A DNA stretch of 64,000 nucleotides from Bacteroidales bacterium (lineage in GTDB: Bacteria; Bacteroidota; Bacteroidia; Bacteroidales; Paludibacteraceae): contig SUXE01000002.1 of NCBI GenBank assembly GCA_015061115.1, positions 166,792 through 230,791 of the forward strand, in the 5' to 3' direction. The translations under genes were made by a program, and so were the position numbers. The notes beneath the pieces are model-generated. The model saw only the letters and a list, made by a program, of their open reading frames with translations, was not told the DNA's origin and did no database searches. Positions 38,481 to 45,482 of this stretch are shown piece by piece (positions within the stretch are counted from its first letter, which is position 1; every line of letters begins with the position of its first letter).

Positions 38481-39647
38481 ATGTCAACTACAACACAAGA
38501 CAAATCAGAAATACAGTCACTAACAATCGATTTCTTAAGGTTTCCTTTGATCATGATGGTGATTTTTATCCATATGAGCCCAAAGACAATCAACCTTATC
38601 GAGGCGAAATACAGTTTATTATCAGCACATGGAATATCCAACATAATCAAAATCCTTTTTTCCCATACCATTACCAGCATCGCTGTACAGACATTTTTTT
38701 TAATATCCGGATTCCTGTTTTTCTCCAATTTTCAAGATTGGTCGTGGAAAGGATACCAGAAGAAGATAGGAAGCAGAATAAAGACGCTGCTAATCCCATA
38801 CCTTCTTTGGAATCTAATACCATTTCTTCTTATTGTTGGGAAAGGACTTATTTGTGACGTCAGCAATGGCAATCCTACAACAGAAACACTTGCCTTTTTC
38901 TATAACAATATCTGGCGAATTTTCTATGTTTTCCACGAATGGGAGAGTTCTGGCACCGACTGGTTAGGAAATCCTCTATATTCTACAGCTCCATTAAACG
39001 TTCCACTATGGTTTATGCGGGACTTGTTTATCATTTCCTTGTTAACCCCAATCATTTATTTAGCCGTGACAAAAATGAAAAAATGGCTAATTCTCGCACT
39101 CTTTTTCGCATACATTTCAAGAATTTGGACACAAATTCCAGGTTTGGATATAGAATCAATATTCTATTTTACTGTTGGTGCCTTTTTTGCCATAAACAGA
39201 TATAACTTTGTGGAATTTGCCAACAAATATAAATACTTTATTTTGCCAGTCAGTGCCATTCTTCTAGTGGCATGCACAATATATGATGGCAACAAAACCG
39301 AAATAGGACACAATATCATTCCTTTTTATATATGCACAAGTATTCTGTCAGTTTTCTATTTGGCATCATCAGCCATCGACAGATATAATATAAAACCAAA
39401 TAAATTTTTAGTTTCAGCATGTTTTTTTATATACGTATCACATGTGATGCCACTCCCAGATATAGAATGTCTATTGACATTTGTCAAAAAAACAATACAT
39501 GAAATAATTCCAGGAAAATCGTTGGCAGAAAACAACTTCTGTTATTTCGCCACTCCGATTATAACTGCGTCTATTTCCATTGCCATCTTTGCGGTTTTAA
39601 GGAAAATTTCACCAAAGGCGACAAAATTCATCTGCGGCAACAGATGA
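38481..39647 (+). CDS. Membrane acyltransferase, family 3 (OafA/NolL-like)
   Basis: This 388-residue protein has about 10 membrane segments. It opens with the family pattern of an N-terminal LTIDFLRFPLIMMVIFIHM, where the histidine near residue 32 is catalytic, and a conserved R.K.LLIPYLLWN. Later segments include LWFMRDLFIIS and FFIYVSHVMPLP. Members transfer acyl groups, usually acetyl, to surface sugars. No glycan cluster is nearby, so the substrate is unknown. The -7 box TAGCTTTG lies 17 bases before the start. Its stop codon touches the stop of the convergent dehydrogenase gene with no base between. Confidence 0.88.
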   Translation: MSTTTQDKSEIQSLTIDFLRFPLIMMVIFIHMSPKTINLIEAKYSLLSAHGISNIIKILFSHTITSIAVQTFFLISGFLFFSNFQDWSWKGYQKKIGSRIKTLLIPYLLWNLIPFLLIVGKGLICDVSNGNPTTETLAFFYNNIWRIFYVFHEWESSGTDWLGNPLYSTAPLNVPLWFMRDLFIISLLTPIIYLAVTKMKKWLILALFFAYISRIWTQIPGLDIESIFYFTVGAFFAINRYNFVEFANKYKYFILPVSAILLVACTIYDGNKTEIGHNIIPFYICTSILSVFYLASSAIDRYNIKPNKFLVSACFFIYVSHVMPLPDIECLLTFVKKTIHEIIPGKSLAENNFCYFATPIITASISIAIFAVLRKISPKATKFICGNR

Positions 39648-40607
39648 TCACACCACTCTGCTTAGAGGATTCCTTCCGTCGAAGAAAAGAGTGATGTTTT
39701 TCACCGCATATCTGCCCATAGCAATGCGAGCCTCCACCGTCGCCGTACCGATATGAGGCACGACAACAACATTATCCCTGCCCAACAATCCTTCATGAAT
39801 CTGAGGCTCTTTTTCAAAGACATCCAGCCCAGCACCACCTATCCTGCCATTTTCCAATGAAGCCACCAGAGCCGCCTCGTCCACAACTGGTCCGCGGGCA
39901 GTATTCACGATGAAAACGCCATTTTTCATCTTAGACATAGCCTCAGCATCAATCAAATGATATGTGGATTCATCCAATGGAGTATGCAAAGAGATATAAT
40001 CGGATTGAGACAAAAGGGTGTCCAAAGAAACATATTCAGCCGCGTATCTCTTCTCGATTTCTTCAGGAAGACGGTGCCTATTATAATATAGTATTTTCAT
40101 TCCAGACACGACAGCCCTTTTCGCCACAGCCTGGCCAATGCGTCCCATACCGATGATTCCAAGCACCTTGTTATACAGACCAGTCCCCAAATTCTCCATC
40201 ACTCCCCAACGGATGTCATCACCATAATGAAGTTTGCGGTTACATTCAGTCATCCTACGGGAAAGTGCGGACATTAGTGCGAATGCCAATTCCGCTGTTG
40301 GCTCAACCACTGGATCCGGAGTATTAGTAACAACAATCCCATTTGATTGAGCATAATCTATGTCGACGTTGTTGAAACCGACACCAAAATTTGAGATGAT
40401 CTTCAGACGAGAACCACCTGCGTCGATGATATCCTTATCTATAGGAAAATTAAACATCGATAGCAATCCGTCACACTCCGGCAAACGCTCTACTATCTCC
40501 TCCTTTGTGAAAGAAGCAGATGTCGGCAAAATGAACTCATAATTATCAGGAGCCTCTGTAAAACTCTCTTCCAATAATTTATATGTAACTAAAATTCGTT
40601 TTTTCAT
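39648..40607 (-). CDS. D-isomer-specific 2-hydroxyacid dehydrogenase
   Basis: This 319-residue cytoplasmic NAD(P)-dependent reductase belongs to the glyoxylate/hydroxypyruvate/phosphoglycerate reductase group. The Rossmann motif is GIIGMGRIGQAVAKRA. The active-site trio is seen as R in NTARGPVVDE, E in DVFEKEP and H in VPHIGTAT. NFGVGFNNVDID is the family substrate loop. The loop differs from that of lactate dehydrogenase, and the nearest activity is likely glyoxylate or hydroxypyruvate reduction. The frame allows a start at 40616, but MKKRILVTYKLL is preferred. The gene follows the GNAT gene by 25 bases in the same operon. Confidence 0.9.
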   Translation of the reverse strand: MKKRILVTYKLLEESFTEAPDNYEFILPTSASFTKEEIVERLPECDGLLSMFNFPIDKDIIDAGGSRLKIISNFGVGFNNVDIDYAQSNGIVVTNTPDPVVEPTAELAFALMSALSRRMTECNRKLHYGDDIRWGVMENLGTGLYNKVLGIIGMGRIGQAVAKRAVVSGMKILYYNRHRLPEEIEKRYAAEYVSLDTLLSQSDYISLHTPLDESTYHLIDAEAMSKMKNGVFIVNTARGPVVDEAALVASLENGRIGGAGLDVFEKEPQIHEGLLGRDNVVVVPHIGTATVEARIAMGRYAVKNITLFFDGRNPLSRVV

Positions 40608-40632
40608 ATATCTCACAATAATAACACATTAA

Positions 40633-41037
40633 TCACGTCCACAGACTGGTTATAAACATCGGACTTGCATCATCTGCTTTCTTGAAACCACATGACTCAT
40701 AAAAATCCAGTTCCTCATTATATGCGACGAGGACAATACGCAAGTAATCCTTATAATGATTCTTCATCATCTCCACCAACCGTCGACCGATTCCATGATG
40801 ATGATACGATGGTCTAACCAGCAGATAATGGACGTATGCCGTCATGACACCGTCATCCATAGCACATATCAGCCCGACAAGTTGGTCGCCATCCCATGCT
40901 GTATAGACAGTTTCAAAATTCCGCATTGCCACCACCAATTTATCTGGATAATGACCAGACGACCACTCTACTGAAAGGAACAAAGATTCCAGATCTTCCT
41001 TTCTAAACTCATGTATGTCTTTATATATTATTTCCAT
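40633..41037 (-). CDS. GNAT-family N-acetyltransferase
   Basis: This 134-residue protein has the GNAT fold: strand pair VYTAWDGDQLVGLICAMDDG, the acetyl-CoA loop VRPSYHHHGIGRRLVEMM (R/Q-x-x-G-x-G/A type) and a C-terminal FYESCGFKK. The substrate is unknown. It is the first gene of a two-gene unit with the hydroxyacid dehydrogenase. A minus-strand -7 box TATTTTTG lies at 41078-41085. Confidence 0.88.
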   Translation of the reverse strand: MEIIYKDIHEFRKEDLESLFLSVEWSSGHYPDKLVVAMRNFETVYTAWDGDQLVGLICAMDDGVMTAYVHYLLVRPSYHHHGIGRRLVEMMKNHYKDYLRIVLVAYNEELDFYESCGFKKADDASPMFITSLWT

Positions 41038-41077
41038 ATCATAATCACAAGAAACCGCTTTTATACCATTTATGTCA

Positions 41078-41085
41078 CAAAAATA
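41078..41085 (-). promoter_or_regulatory. -7 box for the GNAT/dehydrogenase operon
   Basis: The minus strand reads TATTTTTG. No good -33 element is seen. Confidence 0.4.
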
Positions 41086-41199
41086 ACAAAAATGAACATA
41101 TACTTAAATACGGCAGCAATCGTTGAACAATTGAAAACATCTGAATACAACATTCATTCTATCAAAGCAAAGTAACTTATAATATTTAATTATTTTGTT

Positions 41200-41207
41200 T
41201 ATTTTTG
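41200..41207 (+). promoter_or_regulatory. -7 box for the carbonic anhydrase gene
   Basis: TATTTTTG lies about 50 bases before the ATG at 41259. Confidence 0.45.
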
Positions 41208-41258
41208 CTACAGTTCTTAAGTCTACAAATATCATATCAACTAATATAAAGACCCATC

Positions 41259-41798
41259 ATGATCGAACAGATGCTTGAATATAATAAGCGATTCGTAGAG
41301 ACGAAAGCTTATGAACAGTTTAAGACCAGCAAATATCCAGACAAAAAGATCGCTATTGTAACATGTATGGACACTCGTCTGGTGGAACTTCTTCCTGCCG
41401 CGCTTGGAATCAAGAACGGAGACGTGAAGATCATAAAAAACGCTGGAGGCACCATCACGAATCCTTTTGACTCCACCGTCAGATCTCTTCTTGTAGCAAT
41501 CTACGAACTTGGAGTGAACGAAATAATGATTATCGGCCACACCGGATGTGGAGTGCAAGGCATGGACAGCCAGGAGATACAGCATCTGATGCGAGAACGT
41601 GGAATCGATGACGAGCATATCAACCTGATGAAACATTGCGGTATCGACCTTGATTCCTGGCTACATGGTTTTGATGACACAGAAGCCGCCGTACTGGAAA
41701 CTGTCGACCTTGTGAAAAATCACCCACTTGTACCAAAAGACATCATTGTACGCGGGTATATTATGGATAGTGAAACCGGAAAATTAAATACAATATAA
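41259..41798 (+). CDS. Beta-carbonic anhydrase
   Basis: This 179-residue cytoplasmic zinc enzyme interconverts CO2 and bicarbonate. The zinc ligands are C36 (TCMDTR, with the D38-R40 dyad), H94 and C97 (IIGHTGCG). The protein is short and resembles the small beta class of Bacillus and archaea. It is monocistronic, ending in a bidirectional terminator. Confidence 0.93.
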   Translation: MIEQMLEYNKRFVETKAYEQFKTSKYPDKKIAIVTCMDTRLVELLPAALGIKNGDVKIIKNAGGTITNPFDSTVRSLLVAIYELGVNEIMIIGHTGCGVQGMDSQEIQHLMRERGIDDEHINLMKHCGIDLDSWLHGFDDTEAAVLETVDLVKNHPLVPKDIIVRGYIMDSETGKLNTI

Positions 41799-41799
41799 A

Positions 41800-41825
41800 A
41801 AAAGACGGGCAAAATCCCGTCTTTT
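41800..41825. terminator. Bidirectional terminator between carbonic anhydrase and HXXEE genes
   Basis: The perfect stem AAAAGACGGG/CCCGTCTTTT (loop CAAAAT) has A and T runs on its two flanks, so it can serve both convergent genes. Confidence 0.9.
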
Positions 41826-41850
41826 ATGTTATGAACAATGAGATCTACAA

Positions 41851-42357
41851 TTACAGATCTCCGAATTTCTTCATCAACCAATACATCAACGCCAAATTAA
41901 GAGAAATAACACCCAATCCGCAAACAGCCATCACAATATTCTCCACAACACTATATATACCCAACAGATAGTGAATTCCATAGGCGAAATATGGCAAAAG
42001 CAAAACAGAACTAATCATTCCTGGAAAATACGAACGAAATACAATGCTCGATAACATATGCTGTATCACAGTGTGTATTGCGAATCCCCAAAACAAAGCA
42101 TACATTGGCATTGGATCAGTATAAACAGCCATAATCACAGAAATGACCAAAAATAAAAGTTGCTCTAAAATCACAATCGTATATTTAACCTGATTGAGAT
42201 CCTTTATCGCAGAAAGTAGAGAGGTAAATTTCGGACATTTAGCCGTCAAATCATTATAATGCTTTTTTTCCCACCTTCTACGTGTCAACAATTCCTCAAA
42301 ATCATGAATCAAATAAACAATAGGCAAAGATATATAATATAAAATCAGAGTATCCAT
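41851..42357 (-). CDS. HXXEE-domain membrane protein
   Basis: This 168-residue protein with four to five membrane segments opens with YLIHDFEELLTRRRW, the HxxEE signature, and has a second histidine-rich stretch HTVIQHML. This fits the HXXEE family, of unknown function with suspected enzymatic residues. The start is preceded by a 20-base duplication that copies the start codon region (42348-42387). A minus-strand -7 box TATTTTTG is at 42405-42412. Confidence 0.82.
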   Translation of the reverse strand: MDTLILYYISLPIVYLIHDFEELLTRRRWEKKHYNDLTAKCPKFTSLLSAIKDLNQVKYTIVILEQLLFLVISVIMAVYTDPMPMYALFWGFAIHTVIQHMLSSIVFRSYFPGMISSVLLLPYFAYGIHYLLGIYSVVENIVMAVCGLGVISLNLALMYWLMKKFGDL

Positions 42358-42387
42358 AAGTTTATTAGAGTATCCATAAATTTATAT
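42348..42387 (-). repeat. 20-bp direct duplication over the HXXEE start codon
   Basis: GAGTATCCATAAGTTTATTA and a diverged copy GAGTATCCATAAATTTATAT lie side by side. The upstream copy supplies a decoy ATG at 42377 whose ten-codon frame (MDTLINLWIL) ends just inside the real gene. Confidence 0.8.
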
Positions 42388-42810
42388 AAGTCATAAAAGC
42401 ATAGCAAAAATACTCAAAATTTTATTTTCCAAGTATAAAACCAACAAATAATCACCATTTATTAGCAACAAAAAGAAAGCAAATTCGTATATTTTTCACA
42501 TATATGCACACATATCGTATATTTTTGAATCAAAATACCACAATCAATATAACAAAATGTCAAACATTAGACCAAACAAGCAGAAATATGATATTTTACA
42601 CAAATGTAATTTTATACAAAAGCCACAAAAATAAAAATCAACAAGTTACATAACATACCACTAAAAATATACAATATACATAAATTTATATACATATCAT
42701 ACAAACCTATATATCAACAACTTACACAATATTAACGCATATTATACAAAACAAATAAAATACAACAATCAAAAAAAAATTAAGCATTTTGTCAAAAAAA
42801 ATCACATTTT
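42388..42810. other. Very AT-rich intergenic region
   Basis: A stretch of over 400 bases, very rich in A and T, with no gene that I can support. Short open frames (for example from 42504) have no hydrophobic pattern, leader or family feature. Confidence 0.6.
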
Positions 42811-42813
42811 CTT

Positions 42814-42842
42814 TTGCAGAATGAAATTTTGTTGTAATTTTG
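42814..42842 (+). promoter_or_regulatory. Promoter of the triple microprotein unit
   Basis: TTTTG (TTG at 42814-42816), an 18-base spacer and TAATTTTG (42835-42842) form a strong Bacteroidales promoter. Transcription should start near 42849. Confidence 0.75.
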
Positions 42843-42889
42843 CAAGTGTAAAGAAAGAAACAAAGTAATAACAATTAAAATTTACGACT

Positions 42890-42961
42890 ATGGTACTTTC
42901 AATTTTGGCAATCGCAGTAATAGCAAAGATTTGGGTCGTTAAAGATTCACTTCACGCTTAA
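42890..42961 (+). CDS. Membrane microprotein 1 (23 residues)
   Basis: The frame encodes 23 residues: MVLSILAIAVIA followed by KIWVVKDSLHA. It is hydrophobic in its first half, has one lysine inside the hydrophobic region, and ends in a short polar tail with a histidine. A start codon preceded by the shared leader, its own promoter and a related neighbour support it as a real gene. It is too short for normal gene finders. No known family is recognised. It may be a single-span membrane peptide that regulates a larger membrane protein, or a type I toxin-like peptide; these are guesses. Confidence 0.72.
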   Translation: MVLSILAIAVIAKIWVVKDSLHA

Positions 42962-43015
42962 AACCGTTTTGACGGACTGATAAAACTAGTTTATTAACAA
43001 TTAAAACTTACAGCT

Positions 43016-43096
43016 ATGGTTACATTTATGATCGCATGTTTGGCAGTTGCTTTCGCAGCAAAAGTTTGGGTAGTTGAGAAATCTCTTCACTCTTAA
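43016..43096 (+). CDS. Membrane microprotein 2 (26 residues)
   Basis: This 26-residue peptide aligns with microprotein 1: MV, then LAVAFAAKVWVVEKSLHS, compared with LAIAVIAKIWVVKDSLHA in the first. The conserved core is LA-(I/V)-A-x-x-AK-(I/V)-WVV-x-x-SLH. The match at the protein level, with many different codons used, shows selection on the peptide and not just a recent copy. The same leader precedes it. It lies 54 bases after the end of the first gene. Confidence 0.75.
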   Translation: MVTFMIACLAVAFAAKVWVVEKSLHS

Positions 43097-43151
43097 CAAA
43101 ATCTGACAAAACAAAAAACAAGAGTTTACTAACAATTAAAAAATTACAACT

Positions 43152-43268
43152 ATGGGAATAACATTAGCGCTACTTTGTGTAGCATCAGCAGTAAAAATCG
43201 CATTTTCAGTAAACGATTGTAAAAAACTAAACAAAAATAATAATCATAATCAGCCTAACCGCATCTAA
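43152..43268 (+). CDS. Membrane microprotein 3 (38 residues)
   Basis: This 38-residue peptide keeps the hydrophobic pattern (MGITLALLCVASAVKIAFSV, with the lysine in the same place) but then diverges to NDCKKLNK and an Asn-rich hydrophilic tail. It lacks the WVV and SLH motifs. The shared leader precedes the start. It is the last gene before the terminator at 43302-43347. Confidence 0.65.
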   Translation: MGITLALLCVASAVKIAFSVNDCKKLNKNNNHNQPNRI

Positions 43269-43301
43269 TCATGGGACGACAAGAAAAATCTGACAGACCA
43301 T

Positions 43302-43347
43302 AATCCTGATTCATACGAAACATCGAACGAATCAGGATTTTTTATTT
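43302..43347 (+). terminator. Terminator of the microprotein unit
   Basis: The perfect 11-bp stem AATCCTGATTC/GAATCAGGATT is followed by TTTTTTATTT. With the promoter at 42814 it defines a transcript of about 500 bases. Confidence 0.9.
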
Positions 43348-43520
43348 ACAGGCACTACATACAACAAGAATTAAAGACATGATAATGTCAACCATAAGCT
43401 AACCAATATAAATTAATCCATACAATAACATGAATCCAAAACTCCAACACAACTAACTGTTACACAACAAAATACACAAACTATGTTATACAACAACAAT
43501 TTATCAACTCGTTTTTTTTA

Positions 43521-43559
43521 ATTTACGAATACGTAAATAACCACTTAATATTATATTTG
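43521..43559 (+). promoter_or_regulatory. Promoter with inverted repeat before the DksA-like gene
   Basis: TATATTTG (43552-43559) is the -7 box. The inverted repeat ATTTACG-AATA-CGTAAAT (43521-43538) lies over the expected -33 region and may be an operator. Confidence 0.5.
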
Positions 43560-43586
43560 CGAAACCATTTGAAAAACACAAGAATT

Positions 43587-43967
43587 ATGACAGAGAAAGT
43601 TAGATACTCCGACGAAGAATTGGAGGAATTCAAGCAAATAATCCTTGAGCGACTTGAAAAGTCGAGAAAGATATATGAGGAGTTGAAAGCAAGTGTGACA
43701 AACGCTGATGGCAACGACTTAAGCAACACTGCCCCAACATTCAAAGTGCTTGAAGAAGGTGCCACAACATTGAGCAAAGAGCTCAACGGACTGCTTGCCC
43801 AAAAAGAGATGGTATACATCAAATGTCTTGAGGCCGCGCTGGTAAGAATCGAGAACAAAACCTACGGCATCTGCAGAAAGACAGGCAAACTGATTCCAAA
43901 GGAACGTTTGAGAATCGTCCCCCACGCAACACTTACCGTGGAGGCCAAAATGGAAGAAAACAAATAA
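43587..43967 (+). CDS. DksA/TraR-family protein with degenerate zinc finger
   Basis: This 126-residue protein has a long coiled-coil hairpin (DEELEEFKQIILERLEKSRKIYEELKA ... ATTLSKELNGLLAQKEM) and a C-terminal segment ALVRIENKTYGICRKTGKLIPKERLRIVPHAT that matches the DksA finger region, with only one of the four cysteines left. It is a zinc-independent member, as I recall for Bacteroidota. DksA-like proteins act on RNA polymerase through the secondary channel. The frame extends to 43557, but the -7 box overlaps that extension. Confidence 0.88.
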   Translation: MTEKVRYSDEELEEFKQIILERLEKSRKIYEELKASVTNADGNDLSNTAPTFKVLEEGATTLSKELNGLLAQKEMVYIKCLEAALVRIENKTYGICRKTGKLIPKERLRIVPHATLTVEAKMEENK

Positions 43968-43987
43968 CATAAACCTATAGAGACATC

Positions 43988-44018
43988 AAAAGCGGAGTTT
44001 TTTCTCCGCTTTTTTTTA
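43988..44018 (+). terminator. Terminator of the DksA-like gene
   Basis: The perfect stem AAAAGCGGAG/CTCCGCTTTT with loop TTTTTT is followed by TTTTATTTTTT. Confidence 0.92.
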
Positions 44019-44101
44019 TTTTTTTACAATTCGCCAAATTTTTCAAGCTATTGATTGCAAACGACAACCAATTTTTGACTAAATTAGCACAATTAATCAA
44101 A

Positions 44102-45121
44102 ATGAAGAATACAATGACAAGATATATATTTACAATTTTGCTCGCCGCCATAGGATACGTTTCGGCGTTTGCGGCGACAATATCCCAGATGACACTAGAC
44201 GCCATGGGAATCAAAGACAGTTTGATTCTCAAATCTTTAGTTATGGATTCGGTCATTCCTTACGACTCAAGCCATGCCATCGTCGCAATCCCAGTCAAAG
44301 TGGATTCAGCACGCAATGTGTATGATCTCTATGTGGCGAAAGTCAAATGTGCCGACGGAAGTGTCGTATGCTACGTGAAAGACGACAGCAAGATTGATGT
44401 AGGCAGAAAAAGAAAATACACTTCCCGCCGCTTCGACTTCGCTAAGTTCAAACTCAACGATAATGTGATGGCTTTCGGAATACGTATGACAGACAGTATC
44501 GGCTCTGACGTATATATTTCCAAAAACGAATACATGACTCTTTATGCTCCAGACAAGAACAAACTGTTGAAGGTGCTCGACAATCTCTTGATTTCCAGCG
44601 TCAACGACCAGTGGAACCTGCAGAACTGCGAAGGAGACCACTTCACAGAAAATAAAATCGTTGTCATGAGCAGGAAGAAAAAAAAGGGCAACACTTATCG
44701 CGACCTGATCATCAAGAACCGTGTGGTATCGGTGAAAAACTTCATCAACCACGCCGGTGCCGACTCAACAAAAGCTGATTCAACCGCTCTAAAAGAGGCA
44801 CCGTCTACAGGGCAAGAAGCTAAAATAGTCTCTAAAGCCGTCGTCAAATACAAAGATGGCGACGTGGTGACTCAGGGCAGCATGAACAACCTTTACATGC
44901 ACGACAAAATGAACAATATAGACAGTGTCAACGTTGATTCAATCGCAAAAAAACTTGAAACTGAGAAACTAAGCAAAAACAGTCTCTCTGGAGAAGAGCT
45001 CGACGATTATCTTCTTGAACATGTGGAGGAAGACGAGGATTGCGTCGAGACTACAACTATTGAATGGATGCATGAGTATTATGTATTCAAAAACGGAAAC
45101 TATGTATTAACCGCTGAATAA
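44102..45121 (+). CDS. Secreted protein of unknown function, first gene of the clpS-clpA-aat operon
   Basis: A 339-residue protein with a signal peptide (MKNTMTRYIFTILLAAIGYVSAFA). The rest has no domain I know. It has a basic stretch MSRKKKKGN, a low-complexity Asp/Ser/Lys region (ADSTKADSTALKEAPSTGQEA) and an acidic end (DYLLEHVEEDEDCVETTT). It is followed by clpS after eight bases, so it is in the same transcript. A periplasmic protein ahead of a cytosolic N-degron pathway is unexpected. The frame opens at 44051, but the signal peptide sets the start near 44102 or 44114. Confidence 0.72.
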   Translation: MKNTMTRYIFTILLAAIGYVSAFAATISQMTLDAMGIKDSLILKSLVMDSVIPYDSSHAIVAIPVKVDSARNVYDLYVAKVKCADGSVVCYVKDDSKIDVGRKRKYTSRRFDFAKFKLNDNVMAFGIRMTDSIGSDVYISKNEYMTLYAPDKNKLLKVLDNLLISSVNDQWNLQNCEGDHFTENKIVVMSRKKKKGNTYRDLIIKNRVVSVKNFINHAGADSTKADSTALKEAPSTGQEAKIVSKAVVKYKDGDVVTQGSMNNLYMHDKMNNIDSVNVDSIAKKLETEKLSKNSLSGEELDDYLLEHVEEDEDCVETTTIEWMHEYYVFKNGNYVLTAE

Positions 45122-45129
45122 TCAAAAAC

Positions 45130-45456
45130 GTGGCTACATTAGGAGAAAAAAAAGGAAAAAGCAAAGGTAAATCGCTTGGATTCGAAATCCCGGAAAATGA
45201 TACAGAAGAGATGGTCGACGTCGTGTTCTTCAACGACGATGTCACTACTGTGGAATTTGTGATCAAAGTGTTAATGACTGTTTTCTTCTTGCCTAAAGAG
45301 AAAGCAGTGAAATTAACATTCAAAGTTGACGAGGAGGGCTCTGCTGTGGCTGGCACCTACACCATCGACATCGCAAAATCCAAAAAAGCACTTGCCGACA
45401 GAATGGCAAGAGCTGAGAATTTTCCATTGAGGATTGAACTATATTCACACAATTGA
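45130..45456 (+). CDS. clpS: ClpS adaptor for the N-degron pathway
   Basis: This 108-residue adaptor delivers proteins with bulky N-terminal residues to ClpA. The core has NDDVTTVEFVIKVLMTVFF (the NDD-x-T-x-x-E-F-V signature), followed by AVKLTFKVDEEGSAVAGTYTID. It is followed by clpA, its partner. It has a GTG start, the only one that fits the size of the family and the spacing to the upstream gene. Confidence 0.9.
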   Translation: MATLGEKKGKSKGKSLGFEIPENDTEEMVDVVFFNDDVTTVEFVIKVLMTVFFLPKEKAVKLTFKVDEEGSAVAGTYTIDIAKSKKALADRMARAENFPLRIELYSHN

Positions 45457-45482
45457 TATAATAATTTATTAGGAGCAGCAAA

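Larger units (their letters stand above)
42866..43155 (+). repeat. Three copies of a conserved translation-start leader
   Basis: The leader TAACAATTAAAA-(n)TTAC-(R)(R)CTATGG is found at 42866-42893, 42992-43019 and 43127-43155. Each copy ends exactly at the start codon of one microprotein gene. Confidence 0.85.

Noticed and set aside
38225-38728. Minus-strand open frame of 167 codons between the xylan operon and the acyltransferase
   Set aside because: Its first half is antisense to the acyltransferase start, it has no family features, and it would overlap the promoter of that gene. A degenerate remnant cannot be excluded.
42504-42653. 49-codon frame and others in the AT-rich region before the microproteins
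   Set aside because: They lack the shared leader, the promoter spacing and the hydrophobic pattern of the three microproteins. The composition alone allows such frames.
43225-43239. Antisense -7 box (TATTTTTG on the minus strand) inside microprotein 3, as an antitoxin RNA promoter
   Set aside because: No -33 element lies at the right distance and no terminator is seen on the minus strand, so an antisense RNA is not supported.
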